Shown here: positions 18,691 to 28,784 of the stretch, in pieces
How positions within the stretch are numbered: the stretch's first letter is position 1
Layout of the letters: every line of letters starts with the position of its first letter
Source: Pedobacter terrae
Lineage (GTDB): Bacteria; Bacteroidota; Bacteroidia; Sphingobacteriales; Sphingobacteriaceae
Reading direction: 5' to 3'
DNA length: 64,000 bases
Assembly (NCBI RefSeq): GCF_900100705.1
Contig: NZ_FNCH01000005.1
Span: 62,001 to 126,000, forward strand
Position numbers and translations under genes: made by a program
Notes under the pieces: generated by a model
What the model was told of the DNA's origin: nothing
Seen by the model: only the letters and a program-made list of their open reading frames with translations
The model's database searches: none

Positions 18691-18764
18691 TAATATTTAC
18701 TTTAAATCATAAATTGGGAAGAGGCTGTGTCCGCTACCATTGATAGATTTCCAATAAAAAGTAT

Positions 18765-18863
18765 CGTCATCTCGATCCGATAGCTATCGGATGAATTACA
18801 GCGAAACGGAGAGATCTTTCTAGACAGATTTTTCGGCTGCGCTGCACTCCGCTCGAAATGACG
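18765..18863. repeat. REP-like palindromic element (family A, degenerate)
   Basis: Ends cgtcatctcgatccgatagc and gctcgaaatgacg are inverted repeats, and the centre gcgaaacggagagatctttc matches the family seen at 28623-28703. The 5' part also contains the gatagctatcgg core of the MITE-like family, so the two families overlap here. It lies in the 222-base gap between the CBM gene and the IPT lipoprotein gene of the same operon. Confidence 0.6.
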
Positions 18864-18912
18864 ATAACTCGGGGGGAACTACCTCATTAAAACTAAAATT
18901 TATTCAATTAAA

Positions 18913-20025
18913 CTAATACACCCCAATATCATCCAGGTAAATGGTTTCCGGTGCATTGCCACTCAACTCCTGAAAACCGATCCAGTTTACACTTGTAGGT
19001 TTACCCGGCTGACTGGCGCTCTGGAAACGATCTATTGGAACCACATAGTTGGTCCACTTTCCTGCATGCAGTACCACACTTACATTACGGTTATCAAAAT
19101 CACCTAATGCAACCTTTACCACTTTACCTTCTGTACCTGTTGTACCATAAATAGAAAACTTAACATAGGTTTTGTCAATTAAATCAACAGGCGTGTTACT
19201 GCCAACGGCATATCCTGCATAACTTCCGGTATAGGTAAGCTTAATTGAATGGTTACCGCGTTTTACCATCTCTGTATTATTCACATCTGCATCAGCACCT
19301 CCAAAATTGAAATCGTAACCCGCTGTGATCTGATCATCATAAAATAAATGCCTGAATCCAAATGGCAACAATATCGGAACCACAACGCCATCATAAGATA
19401 CATATGGACCAGTACCCGTGCCGCCCGGAGTAGTAACACTTACTGCACCTAGCGCACCTGTTGGAACCGTTACTTTCAATTCTGTGCTTGTTGAAGAAAC
19501 GACCCGGGCTTCTGTTGTACCGAATTTAACGCTCGACACCTGATCAAAACGTAAGCCGGTAATGGTAATTACATCGCCAGGGTTACCAGCAAACTGACTC
19601 AGATCACTAATTACCGGAGCCGGTTGTTTAATACTAAAGCTAAAGGAAGTACTACCGTATGAATTGGTTAGTGTTAATTTTCCTGTTTGATTGATCCATG
19701 TAGCGGTTGTAGGGATCATCACGATAATGCTGTTATCACTAAAAAGTGCAGTATTAAGATAAGCAGAAGCCCCATTGAATTCTACTTTATTGGTCGATTT
19801 TAAATTTACCCCTTCAATCACATACGTTACACCAACATCGCCAGAAGTAACTGTTGAATCTAGCGGGGTAACGTTAGTATCTCCCGGCCTAACCAAAGTA
19901 CGAACGCGGGTAATGCTTGGCGCCCCTTGTCCTTCTTTTTCCTTTTTGCAGGAGGTTGCAAAGATCAGCATGCAACATACGCCAATCAGATAAAGGGATA
20001 TAGTATTTTTATATAACGTTTTCAT
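18913..20025 (-). CDS. IPT/TIG-domain surface lipoprotein (SusE-position glycan-binding protein)
   Basis: 370 residues. Lipobox FATSC places the lipidated Cys at residue 26. Two IPT/TIG domains follow (about 35-130 and 135-215; PVISDLSQFAGNPGDVITIT, then GTTEARVVSSTSTELKVTVP), then a C-terminal beta-sandwich (about 220-370) resembling a carbohydrate-binding module (GNHSIKLTYTG, PETIYLDDIGVY). This is the usual build of surface glycan-binding proteins next to SusD. It lies six bases after susD. The likely role is to capture beta-glucan at the surface for the SusC/D transporter and the GH9 enzyme. Confidence 0.82.
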   Translation of the reverse strand: MKTLYKNTISLYLIGVCCMLIFATSCKKEKEGQGAPSITRVRTLVRPGDTNVTPLDSTVTSGDVGVTYVIEGVNLKSTNKVEFNGASAYLNTALFSDNSIIVMIPTTATWINQTGKLTLTNSYGSTSFSFSIKQPAPVISDLSQFAGNPGDVITITGLRFDQVSSVKFGTTEARVVSSTSTELKVTVPTGALGAVSVTTPGGTGTGPYVSYDGVVVPILLPFGFRHLFYDDQITAGYDFNFGGADADVNNTEMVKRGNHSIKLTYTGSYAGYAVGSNTPVDLIDKTYVKFSIYGTTGTEGKVVKVALGDFDNRNVSVVLHAGKWTNYVVPIDRFQSASQPGKPTSVNWIGFQELSGNAPETIYLDDIGVY

Positions 20026-20031
20026 ATTAGC

Positions 20032-21609
20032 TTATTTAAAATTGTAAGGCACGGGAGCCAATAGTAATTTTGGATTTAGAATGGTTTCTGTTGTAGGATA
20101 AGGCAAACGGAAATTGGCATCGGTTGGGGTATACTTTTGTCCCCAGATGACAACAGGTGTGGTATTGCTGTAAATTCCTCTTTCCTGATTGGAAATAATA
20201 GCAATTGCTTTAGGATGCGAGGTCACATTGAACCCATCTAACCTACCCAGATCAAACCAATAATCAGCCTCAAAAACAAATTCCATACGGCGTTCCTGAT
20301 AAATATCCTGGATAGTGATTGATGTTTTAGGAATGAGGCCAGCCCTTTTTCTGATTTTGTTAAAAGGTATAAGCGCCGCATCATCAGAAGTACGGTCGGC
20401 ACCGGCCAGCACCGCCTCAGCTTCAATTAATAATACATCGGCATAGCGCATTAAATAAGTATTATTGCCTGTCGAAAATGATGCGCCTTTACCCCCATTA
20501 TCTGCAGGAGTGCCCACTACATATTTTTTAATAAATGCCGGCATCCCCTGGGCAACGGCTCCGGCAGGTAAAGTGTAACCACCTTTGGCCTGGTTAATTT
20601 CCGGGTAAACATCTCCCTGCATCATCACTGTCGGTTTTCTCCTCAAATCGCCGGGCTCGAAAGCGGTAAGCAGATCGATAGAAGGCGTAACGCTTCCATA
20701 ACCGTCTCCTGTACCCGTAATTTCAGAGTTAAAGGCAAGGAAAGATTGTAGTGCATTACCATGGCCATAGGCAGATCCACCCAGCCATTGGATAGCGGCA
20801 ACACTTTCTTCGTTGTTATTATTTGCCGTTTTAAACAAGTCAGCGTATGTTTTGCCCGAAATGTCTACTCCATACAATTTAAATTCGCCACTGTTGATTA
20901 CCTGCTCCGCTTTTAACCGGGCGTTAGGATAGTCGCGCATGTACAAATAAACTTTAGATAATAATGCAGATGCTGATCCGCTGGATACTTTGCCTTGAGA
21001 AACAGAACCCGTTCTGATCATTTTATCGCAATTATCTTCTGCAAATTTGAGGTCGTTGATGATGAATTTGTAAACATCAGTTACCGGATTGGTATTAATC
21101 TGATAATTGCTCACATTATCCAGGCTATTTTCGATAATAGGCACGTTTCCCCATGTTCTTACCAAATAGAAATAAGCCATAGCCCGCATAAACCTGGCTT
21201 CGCCAATTGCATTATTCACGATTGGTGCAGGTACGCTGGCTGGCACTTTGGCTTTCAGGTTATTGATCAATGCATTAGATTGTGCAATTACGCTGTATAA
21301 CGAATTCCACGCTGATGCCAATTGGGTATTATCTCCTGTTACAGAAAAATTCCCGAAGTTGATTACATCCGGAGAATACGTGTGCGCATTGCCGCTTAAC
21401 AATTCTGAAATACACCAGGAAGCTTTGGCATTCCAATCGAACCACGGAGAGTTGTACAGCGCAATGGTACTGGCCTGCACCTGTTCGGTGTTTTGGTAAA
21501 AATTATCAGCACTGAGCGAATCCTGTGGAGGAATATTAAAAAATTCTTTTTTACAGCCCGCGCTAACAATGGCTATAAAAATAAAGCTATATATGATATA
21601 TGATTTCAT
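20032..21609 (-). CDS. susD: SusD/RagB family nutrient-binding lipoprotein (GH9 locus)
   Basis: 525 residues from ATG 21609. This start places the signal peptide and lipobox (IVSAGC, Cys19) at the N-terminus; the upstream ATG at 21645 would overlap the end of susC and bury the signal. Typical SusD features are FFNIPPQDSLSADNFYQNTE, the TPR-like helices around AIGEARFMRAMAYFYLVRTW, and the C-terminal block NKIRKRAGLIPKTSI...QERRMEFVFEADYWFDLGR. It forms the lid over the SusC barrel at the outer membrane. It lies 22 bases after susC in the same operon. Confidence 0.94.
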   Translation of the reverse strand: MKSYIIYSFIFIAIVSAGCKKEFFNIPPQDSLSADNFYQNTEQVQASTIALYNSPWFDWNAKASWCISELLSGNAHTYSPDVINFGNFSVTGDNTQLASAWNSLYSVIAQSNALINNLKAKVPASVPAPIVNNAIGEARFMRAMAYFYLVRTWGNVPIIENSLDNVSNYQINTNPVTDVYKFIINDLKFAEDNCDKMIRTGSVSQGKVSSGSASALLSKVYLYMRDYPNARLKAEQVINSGEFKLYGVDISGKTYADLFKTANNNNEESVAAIQWLGGSAYGHGNALQSFLAFNSEITGTGDGYGSVTPSIDLLTAFEPGDLRRKPTVMMQGDVYPEINQAKGGYTLPAGAVAQGMPAFIKKYVVGTPADNGGKGASFSTGNNTYLMRYADVLLIEAEAVLAGADRTSDDAALIPFNKIRKRAGLIPKTSITIQDIYQERRMEFVFEADYWFDLGRLDGFNVTSHPKAIAIISNQERGIYSNTTPVVIWGQKYTPTDANFRLPYPTTETILNPKLLLAPVPYNFK

Positions 21610-21631
21610 TTTGTTCAATAATTGTAGGTCA

Positions 21632-24600
21632 CTAAAATTGTGCATTTATCCCAAAAGTGATGGTCCTGGCAATTGGATATCTTCCCAGGTCGATATTATT
21701 TAAAATGGCACTCTGGTTCATCGCTCCGATTTCCGGATCATAACCCTTATATTTTGTAAAGGTGTAAAGGTTTTGTACGCTTGAGTAGACTTTTAAATTG
21801 GAGAATTTAAATTTCCTGATCCATGAAGCTGGTACCCTATAACCTAAACTCAAATTTTGTATCCGTAAGAAAGATCCGCTTTCCACATAACGGTCAGATA
21901 CAAACAAATTGGGATTATCAATACCGATTTTAGGTGCAGGAATATTGGAATCGGGATTTTGTGGTGACCAGAAATTACTATATGCCGCATATTGATTCTG
22001 ATATACAGCGGCCAGGTTACCCATGGTATTGTTTAACAGATTCATAATTTTGGAGCCATAAGATCCGTTCAGGAACAGGGTAAAATCAAAAGCTTTATAA
22101 CTAAACGTATTGGTAATACCGTAGGTAAATTTAGGATTTGGGTTTCCGATCTCGGTACGGTCTTTTTCGTTTATTACGCCATCACCATTTACATCTTCAT
22201 ATTGCACATCGCCCAACCAGGTGCTACTGCTGTTGTTGGCAATGCCACGGCCAAATTGAACCGGAGCAGATTGAAGTTGATCTTGTGTTTTGAATATTCC
22301 CTTTACTTTATAACCATAAAATTCACCTACCGATCTGCCTACCACCGTACGGGTAACCGGCGTTTGAAGGTAAGCGTTGGTTACTGTGCCAAACAGTTCG
22401 GTAAGGCCGTTACCAAGCTCTTTAACTTCATTATTATAATGTGATAGCACTACACTTGTATTCCATTTGAAATCGCCTTTTTCAAAATTGCGCGAGTTGA
22501 TGTTCAAGTCAAAACCTACGTTGTCAATTTTTCCAAGATTTACATACGGCGGGTTAATACCGCCCAAATAATCAGGCCCACCCACTAAATAGGCTGGAAG
22601 CGTAAGCTGAAATAAAAAGTCTTTTGAAGTTTTTTTGTAAACATCTATGCTGCTGCTAATCCTGCCGTTTAAAAAACTCATATCAACACCACCGTTATAT
22701 TGGATAGAGGTTTGCCACTTTAATGATTTATTATCAATCCTTCCGGCAAGAAAACCAGTTCCCAAACCTGTTTGTGAAGATCTTAGTAAAGAGCTGTATA
22801 GATAATTAGGAACATCCTGGTTACCCACCTCTCCATAACCCAAGCGAATCTTAAGTCCGTTTACGACCTTATTGATCCCTTTCATAAATGGTTCTTCAGA
22901 CAATTTCCATGAAGCTGCAAATGATGGAAAATACCCAGATTGCGAGCCTTCGGCAAACTTGGAAGTCTTGTCTCTTCTGATTGTAGAAGTAAGGCTATAT
23001 TTAGCATTGTAAGTATAAATGGCACGCGCGTAAATTGATTCCTGGCGTTGTGTACCAATATATTCATCATTGGTAGCGGTGATGGCCTGTCCTAAATTCA
23101 ACGATTGTACATCATTGCTATAAAATCCCTGACGTGTTCCTTCAATCCCTCTCCAGTTTGACTGCTGAACCTCGTAACCTAAAATGGCGCTAAGGTTATG
23201 TTTTTCACCAAAAGTCTGGTTATAGTTAAGGTATTCTTTCCAGATCAAAAATGTACTTTGCTGATATCTTTCTTTTAAAGAAGCAGTAGGATTGGTAAAA
23301 CGGCCCCAGGAATAACTCGGCGTAAATACATTATTATCTGAGAAATTAAAATCACCTCCAAGTTCTGATCTCAGCGATAATGGTTTAAGAAACTTAATCT
23401 CGTTATAAATATTAGTGTTAATATTAGTCCTGTTCAGTTTGTTTTTGATTTGCTGCGCCTGGGCCACCGGATTTAATGCCGCTGCGGCAGCTAGTGGATC
23501 GGTAACAGGAGGGCCAGTATACGAACCATCAAGATTGGTTACGGCTAAATCGGGCGCTTGCAATAAAGCATTGTAAATAATACCGTTATTATCACTGGTT
23601 ACCACGTTTTCTGCAGACCGGCTTCCGGTTAAGGTAATACCAAGTTTAAACCATTCTTTCACCTGGGCATCAGCATTTACGCGAAGGCTATAGCGGCGAA
23701 AATCGGAACCGATAACGGTACCATCCTGACCAAGATATCCACCAGAAATATAATAAGTTAAGCCCTCTTTTCCGCCGGAAACAGCTACCTGATGACTTTC
23801 TTGTGGTGCAGTTCTAAATATTTCTTTTTGCCAGTTAGTACCCTCTCCCAATATGGAAGGATCTGCAAATTCAACCCTTCTACCAGTACCATAAATATCG
23901 CCAAGCGAGTTCTGAAGTATCGCATACTGGCGAAGATTCATCACATCCATGTATTTTGCCACACGCTGGAAACCATAATAACCGTCATAATTGATAGATG
24001 AATTTCCGCTTCTCCCCCTTTTGGTGGTGATGATAATCACACCGTTTGAAGCCCGGTTTCCGTATATTGCTGTTGCAGATGCATCTTTTAGTACATCAAT
24101 CGATTCAATATCATTTGGATTGATCAAAGATAACGGGCTCACGGTAGTCTGCGAATTGGCGTTGGAAGATGAAGCTTGTAAAGGCGACCTTCCGCTGGTA
24201 CTCTGATTACCTGCATCGCCGGAAATTGGCACACCATCGATTACATATAATGGCTCATTGCTCCCGCTTAAAGAAGTTACACCACGTACCCGCACAGAGG
24301 TATTGCTACCAGGTGCACCTGAGTTTTGCGTAATTGTTAATCCCGAAGCCCTGCCCTGCAGCATCTGATCGATACTGGTTTGAGGTACATTGGCAATATC
24401 GGCCGCTTTTACAGATGAAATAGAGCCATTAAGATCTGTCCGTTTTTGTGTGCCGTAACCAATCACCACCACGTCAGAAAGTGATGTAGTTTGTGCCTTA
24501 AGTACCACATTTAGGATGCTTTTATTGCCAGGATTAACTTCCTGGGGTTCCATCCCAACAAAAGAAAACACAAGGGTGGTTGATCCCGAAGGCAGCGAAA

Positions 24601-25105
24601 TTTTAAACTTACCATTGATATCGGTTACCGTTGATTGTTTTGTACCCTTTACATTAACAACTACTCCGGGCAGCGTTACGCCTTTTTCGTCGCTTACCGT
24701 ACCAGAAATTTCTATGTCACGAACAGAAATGGCAGCAAATGGCGAATAGGCATTCTTTTTAAGAACAATGGTTTTCTTAATGATTTTGAAATCGAGGTTG
24801 GTATTTTTCAACACTATGCCCATTACCTGCTCAAGGGGCATATTCGTTACATTAAGGTTTATTTTATATTTATCGTCTATATCAGCACGCCTGAAAAGCA
24901 AGTGGTAACCACTCTGTTTTTCGATTTGCTTTAAGATGGAAATGATGTCAGAATTATTCTCTTTAAGGGTTAGATTCTGACTGAAGCTGCTAGCGCTAAC
25001 CTGCATCAGGGCGAGCGTAAAAAAAAGCACTATGAGTCTCATTGTTAATAAGATTTGGTAAGAATCACGGCGCAATACCTGCCTGATCCTAAAAAATAAA
25101 TTCAT
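21632..25105 (-). CDS. susC: SusC/RagA family TonB-dependent outer-membrane transporter with STN domain (GH9 locus)
   Basis: 1157 residues. After the signal peptide (cleavage near 43) comes an STN domain (about 55-115, ILKQIEKQSGYHLLFRRADI) that allows signalling to FecR, then a carboxypeptidase-regulatory-like domain (about 130-205, GTVSDEKGVTLPGVVVNVKG), the TonB plug (VVIGYGTQKRTDLNGSISSV to LKDASATAIYGNRASNGVII) and the beta-barrel ending in ITFGINAQF with a terminal Phe. The locus context predicts import of glucan oligosaccharides released by GH9. The STN domain with the FecR and sigma genes upstream predicts substrate-induced, sigma-driven expression. Confidence 0.95.
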   Translation of the reverse strand: MNLFFRIRQVLRRDSYQILLTMRLIVLFFTLALMQVSASSFSQNLTLKENNSDIISILKQIEKQSGYHLLFRRADIDDKYKINLNVTNMPLEQVMGIVLKNTNLDFKIIKKTIVLKKNAYSPFAAISVRDIEISGTVSDEKGVTLPGVVVNVKGTKQSTVTDINGKFKISLPSGSTTLVFSFVGMEPQEVNPGNKSILNVVLKAQTTSLSDVVVIGYGTQKRTDLNGSISSVKAADIANVPQTSIDQMLQGRASGLTITQNSGAPGSNTSVRVRGVTSLSGSNEPLYVIDGVPISGDAGNQSTSGRSPLQASSSNANSQTTVSPLSLINPNDIESIDVLKDASATAIYGNRASNGVIIITTKRGRSGNSSINYDGYYGFQRVAKYMDVMNLRQYAILQNSLGDIYGTGRRVEFADPSILGEGTNWQKEIFRTAPQESHQVAVSGGKEGLTYYISGGYLGQDGTVIGSDFRRYSLRVNADAQVKEWFKLGITLTGSRSAENVVTSDNNGIIYNALLQAPDLAVTNLDGSYTGPPVTDPLAAAAALNPVAQAQQIKNKLNRTNINTNIYNEIKFLKPLSLRSELGGDFNFSDNNVFTPSYSWGRFTNPTASLKERYQQSTFLIWKEYLNYNQTFGEKHNLSAILGYEVQQSNWRGIEGTRQGFYSNDVQSLNLGQAITATNDEYIGTQRQESIYARAIYTYNAKYSLTSTIRRDKTSKFAEGSQSGYFPSFAASWKLSEEPFMKGINKVVNGLKIRLGYGEVGNQDVPNYLYSSLLRSSQTGLGTGFLAGRIDNKSLKWQTSIQYNGGVDMSFLNGRISSSIDVYKKTSKDFLFQLTLPAYLVGGPDYLGGINPPYVNLGKIDNVGFDLNINSRNFEKGDFKWNTSVVLSHYNNEVKELGNGLTELFGTVTNAYLQTPVTRTVVGRSVGEFYGYKVKGIFKTQDQLQSAPVQFGRGIANNSSSTWLGDVQYEDVNGDGVINEKDRTEIGNPNPKFTYGITNTFSYKAFDFTLFLNGSYGSKIMNLLNNTMGNLAAVYQNQYAAYSNFWSPQNPDSNIPAPKIGIDNPNLFVSDRYVESGSFLRIQNLSLGYRVPASWIRKFKFSNLKVYSSVQNLYTFTKYKGYDPEIGAMNQSAILNNIDLGRYPIARTITFGINAQF

Positions 25106-25307
25106 ATCTTTATGGAGTTTTGGTTAAATTATAATGTTGTCTAAATCGGGATTGTAAGTAACCTTTACAGTAACCGGATGTGCTGCGAACACTATCCGGT
25201 TTTTTTCTTAAAAAGCATGGTTACGCCTTTACCTTATGCAGTGTTGTAGTAGTTTCTCATGTAAAATAATTTATTTGTTTAAATTTATTGTTTATCGATT
25301 AATCTCT

Positions 25308-26471
25308 TTAATCGATGATCGTTAGCTGGTGCCCGTTCAATTCATATTTCAATCCGGTAAACTGAAGCATATTTAACAATTCCGAAAGTTCTACATCTTT
25401 AGATATGGTTCCAGTGTATGATATTTTTGAAGGTGTTCCTTTAAATACCACCTGAATATCATACCACCTAACCAATTGCCTGGCAATTTCTTTGATCTCC
25501 ATATCCTTGAAGATAAAAAGGTCGTTTTTCCAGGCCATCACTGTTTCCAGATCGCAATTGTTATTCACCTTTATACCCGCTGGATCTACCAATGCTTGTT
25601 GTCCGGGCTTTAATAGCAGAGAAAATTTACCTGATGATAAGTGGATACTGCCTTCAATTAACGTTGTTTTCTGCCCGGCCTCATCGCCATAAGCCATTAC
25701 GTTAAAATGCGTACCCAACACCTTAATTTCCGTTCCGCCCGATTGTACTTTAAAGGGCTGATTAGGATTTTTAGCCACTTCGAAATATACTTCACCCGTC
25801 ATCTGCACCACCCTTTCAGCACCGGCAAAAGCCGTTGGAAACCTTAAGCTCGATTTTGCATTTAACCAGGCTTTGGTTCCATCAGGCAAAACCACGCTGT
25901 ATTTGCCGCCAATCGGTGTGGCAATCTTATTATAACTTATTTTAGCGGATGCAGATCCCGTATGCATTTTATAGCTGAGTTCTCCTTCGGCTGTTTTTAC
26001 TACACTCACATTTTGCTGGTCGGCCAGTGCACCAATTTTGACTTCGGTTAATACCACAGACGACCCATCATCCAATGTTAAAACCGCTCTATTGCCACCT
26101 GGCTTTATATGAATGGATTGATGGAGTTTTGCATTTTGATTTTGCAGGTTTAGCTGTACATTGTATCTCCAGATCAGCACCGCCCCCAGAACCAGCACAA
26201 GCGATGCTGCCGCCCAAAATATTGGACTTATGCGTATTGATTTTTTGGGAACTGATATGATCTTTTGTTGTTCTTTAGTTTCGATATTGAACAGGATGCG
26301 TTCAAAAATTTTATCTTCTACAAGCTTGCGCTGGTCATCAGAAAGGCCAGCAAGATCTTCAGGTACGGCATCCATACTGTCAAACCATTGGTCTACTTCT
26401 TTTACCTCAGCAATAGTACAATCACCAGAAAGATATTTTTTAAGTAAGGAAACGGCTATTGATTTGCCCAT
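25308..26471 (-). CDS. FecR family anti-sigma factor (GH9 locus)
   Basis: 387 residues. N-terminal cytoplasmic sigma-binding part (about 1-78), one membrane helix (about 82-101, ISPIFWAAASLVLVLGAVLI), then the periplasmic FecR domain (about 125-290, TPIGGKYSVVLPDGTKAWLN, GEVYFEVAKNPNQPF, EIKVLGTHFNVMAYG) and a C-terminal STN-contacting domain (DNCDLETVMAWKNDLFIFKD in spirit; visible as MAWKNDLFIFKDMEIKEIAR). It should hold the ECF sigma factor inactive until the SusC STN domain reports substrate. It is separated from its sigma gene by the 1-kb repeat array, which is unusual. Confidence 0.93.
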   Translation of the reverse strand: MGKSIAVSLLKKYLSGDCTIAEVKEVDQWFDSMDAVPEDLAGLSDDQRKLVEDKIFERILFNIETKEQQKIISVPKKSIRISPIFWAAASLVLVLGAVLIWRYNVQLNLQNQNAKLHQSIHIKPGGNRAVLTLDDGSSVVLTEVKIGALADQQNVSVVKTAEGELSYKMHTGSASAKISYNKIATPIGGKYSVVLPDGTKAWLNAKSSLRFPTAFAGAERVVQMTGEVYFEVAKNPNQPFKVQSGGTEIKVLGTHFNVMAYGDEAGQKTTLIEGSIHLSSGKFSLLLKPGQQALVDPAGIKVNNNCDLETVMAWKNDLFIFKDMEIKEIARQLVRWYDIQVVFKGTPSKISYTGTISKDVELSELLNMLQFTGLKYELNGHQLTIID

Positions 26472-26604
26472 GTTGGTATGTAGTTATATTTGGTTCGTTA
26501 ATAGTATAGTCGGGGAACATGGGCCTTCCCCCCAAAAAAAAAATAAAAAAAATTTAAAATAGGGCTAAATGATCAGTTTAAATAGAGAACGAAAAAGTTA
26601 AGGG

Positions 26605-27600
26605 ATGTTAATCTACTCATTAAATTCCGGGATATCGTCACCCTGAACTCGTTTCAGGGTCTTAAGCATAGAGAGGTCTCTCCCCGCCTAAGATTAGTGA
26701 AATCCGCATTTGTAATGCGAAATATGTGCTTGGCGATACAATCGCCTTTGTCCTTCATCCTCGTTTCAAACGAGGACGATGACAGGTATGTTAAATCTGC
26801 TCATTAAATTTCCGGGATATCGTTACCCTGAACCCGTTTCAAGGTCTTAAGCATAGAGGTCTCTCCCCGCCTAAGATTAGTGAAATCCGCATTTGTAATG
26901 CGAAATATGTGCTTGGCGATACAATCGCCTTTGCCCTTCATCCTCGTTTCAAACGAGGACGATCACAGGATGTTAAATCTGCTCATTAAATTTCCGGGAT
27001 ATCGTCACCCTGAACTCGTTTCAGGGCCTTAAGTATAGAAAGGGTCTCTCCCCACCCAAGATTAGTGAATCCGCATTTCTAATGCGAAATATGTGCCTGG
27101 CGATAAAATCGCCTTTGCCCTTCATCCTCTTTTCAAACGAGGACGATGACAGGTCTGCTCATTAAATTCCGGGATATCGTCACCCTGAACCCGTTTCAGG
27201 GTCTTAAGCATAGAAAGGTCTCTCCTCGCCTAAGATTAGTGAAATCCGCATTTTTAATGCGAAATATGTGCTTGGCGATACAATCGCCTTTGCCCTTCAT
27301 CCTCGTTTCAAACGAGGACGATGACAGGGATGTTAAATCTGCTCATTAAATTTCCGGGATATCGTCACCCTGAACTCGTTTCAAGGTCTTAAGCATAGAG
27401 GTCTCTCCCCGCCTAAGATTAGTGAAATCCGCATTTCTAATGCGAAATATGTGCTTGGCGATACAATCGCCTTTGCCCTTCATCCTCGTTTCAAACGAGG
27501 ACGATCACAGGATGTTAAATCTGCTCATTAAATTTCCGGGATATCGTCACCCTGAACTCGTTTCAAGGTCTTAGGCATAGAAAGGTCTCTCCCCGCTGAC
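26605..27600. repeat. Hairpin-rich tandem repeat array, five full units of about 180 bp plus a partial sixth
   Basis: The marker gatatcg recurs at 26631, 26816, 26998, 27173, 27358 and 27540, giving periods 185, 182, 175, 185 and 182. Each full unit holds four dyads; in unit 1 they are ccctgaac/gtttcaggg (26641-26659), cgcatt-tgt-aatgcg (26705-26719), ggcgat-aca-atcgcc (26732-26746) and tcctcgttt-c-aaacgagga (26758-26776). The third and fourth units start a second cycle of the same unit order. Units open with cgtcaccctga and close with cgatgacagg, similar to the ends of the dispersed elements elsewhere. No frame through the array looks coding. It fills the sigma-to-FecR gap. Confidence 0.92.
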
Positions 27601-27622
27601 GATTTTTATTGAATTTGTTAAT

Positions 27623-28207
27623 TTACCGAAGTAACCAGGCAAAACCAGAAGCAATTAAAACCACCTTATAATGTACCCTAAAGTACTTTAGTGCATTGGT
27701 AATATGGTTTTCAACTGTCTTTTCAGATAAGCCCAGCAATTCGGCAATTTCCTTATTGGATTTATGTTCTTTCCTGCTAAGTTCAAATACCCTTCTGCAT
27801 TTGGTGGGCAACTTCGAAATTACGCCGTTGATTCCTTTTTCCAACTCTTTTATAAATATGGCCTCTTCAGTGTTGTTCGAAGCCTCTTCGTAACTAAAAG
27901 AAAGTAATTCGAGGTAATTGTTCCTAGTAGCCTCTTTAGCCAGATAATCGATAATAGAATAGCGGATAGCAGAATGGAGATAAGCCTTTAAAGAGCCTTT
28001 GATGTTTATTTTTGCCCGATTGGTCCAGAATGTGGTGAAGAAATTCTGAATAATCTCTTCTGCAGCTTCTTTAGACCTTAATCTTTTATTGGTCATGAGA
28101 TACAAATCATACCAATACTTTGTATAAATTTTCTTGAAAGCAACCACCTCGTCCTCCCTCAACATTACGATCAGTTCCTCATCAGTAAGATTGTGCTGGT
28201 TGCTCAT
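27623..28207 (-). CDS. ECF RNA polymerase sigma factor (GH9 locus)
   Basis: 194 residues with the usual two-domain ECF layout. Region 2 spans about 20-90 (VVAFKKIYTKYWYDLYLMTN, then AAEEIIQNFFTTFWTNR) and region 4 about 125-180 (LPTKCRRVFELSRKEHKSNK, EIAELLGLSEKTVENHI helix-turn-helix). It belongs to the Bacteroidota group of sigma factors paired with FecR and STN-type SusC. It should direct polymerase to the susC promoter of this locus when released. The stop codon lies only 23 bases from the repeat array, so transcription into fecR must cross the array unless fecR has its own promoter. Confidence 0.94.
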   Translation of the reverse strand: MSNQHNLTDEELIVMLREDEVVAFKKIYTKYWYDLYLMTNKRLRSKEAAEEIIQNFFTTFWTNRAKINIKGSLKAYLHSAIRYSIIDYLAKEATRNNYLELLSFSYEEASNNTEEAIFIKELEKGINGVISKLPTKCRRVFELSRKEHKSNKEIAELLGLSEKTVENHITNALKYFRVHYKVVLIASGFAWLLR

Positions 28208-28784
28208 AGCCAGTAAAATTATAAAAAAAATTGAATCCGGAACTATGAAGATAATACCAAACCTGGTGAGCTTTTAAATGCTGATATTTATGGAATTTGC
28301 GTTGATGATTCTAAAAAAGTAGGATGTGTTAAATACAGAATTGTAATCCTGAGGGGATAATTTATTTTATAACAATCAATATAAATCACAGTAGAATTTA
28401 ATGAAATAAATCTCCCATAGGTATCGTCATTGCTTCGTCGTTCCTCCTCGCAATTGACGATCTTTCTATTGGGCTGTCAATGATAGAACCACGATTGCTT
28501 AGCATAGCTAAATCTATCCGGATAGATCTCTATATTTCGTTCCGCTACAGTCGATAGCTATCGGATCGGGACGATCATTTATTGAAAAATGTAAGGAGTT
28601 GGGATGACAGACCGAGATAAATCGTCATTTCGACCGAAGTGGAGAAATCTTTTAACATAGTTCAAAGATCTCTCTATTTCGCTGCGCTACAGTCGAGATG
28701 ACGAGCATTCTATTAGACTGGATGGGACTCCAGACTCTGTCAATTATTCGTGGTGTCAGATGTTTCCATCTTACACTGGCTAAA
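28208..28784. other. 577-base intergenic region filled with short palindromic repeats
   Basis: Upstream half is AT-rich and should hold the sigma gene promoter. Three repeat blocks follow: an imperfect hairpin at 28422-28462 (atcgtcattgcttcg / cgcaattgacgat), a degenerate family A fragment with the gatagctatcgg core at about 28538-28575, and a full family A element at 28623-28703 whose ends cgtcatttcgacc and cagtcgagatgacg are inverted repeats. No coding sequence is seen. Confidence 0.65.

Noticed and set aside
21610..21645. Upstream ATG for SusD at 21645
   Set aside because: It would overlap the end of susC and put 12 extra residues before the lipoprotein signal; ATG 21609 gives a standard lipobox.
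26161..26562. Plus-strand frame of 133 residues antisense to fecR
   Set aside because: It is a shadow of the FecR coding sequence and ends in a poly-A derived Lys/Asn tail with no family features.
26605..27600. CRISPR array
   Set aside because: The whole 180-bp period is repeated; there are no unique spacers of constant length and no cas genes.
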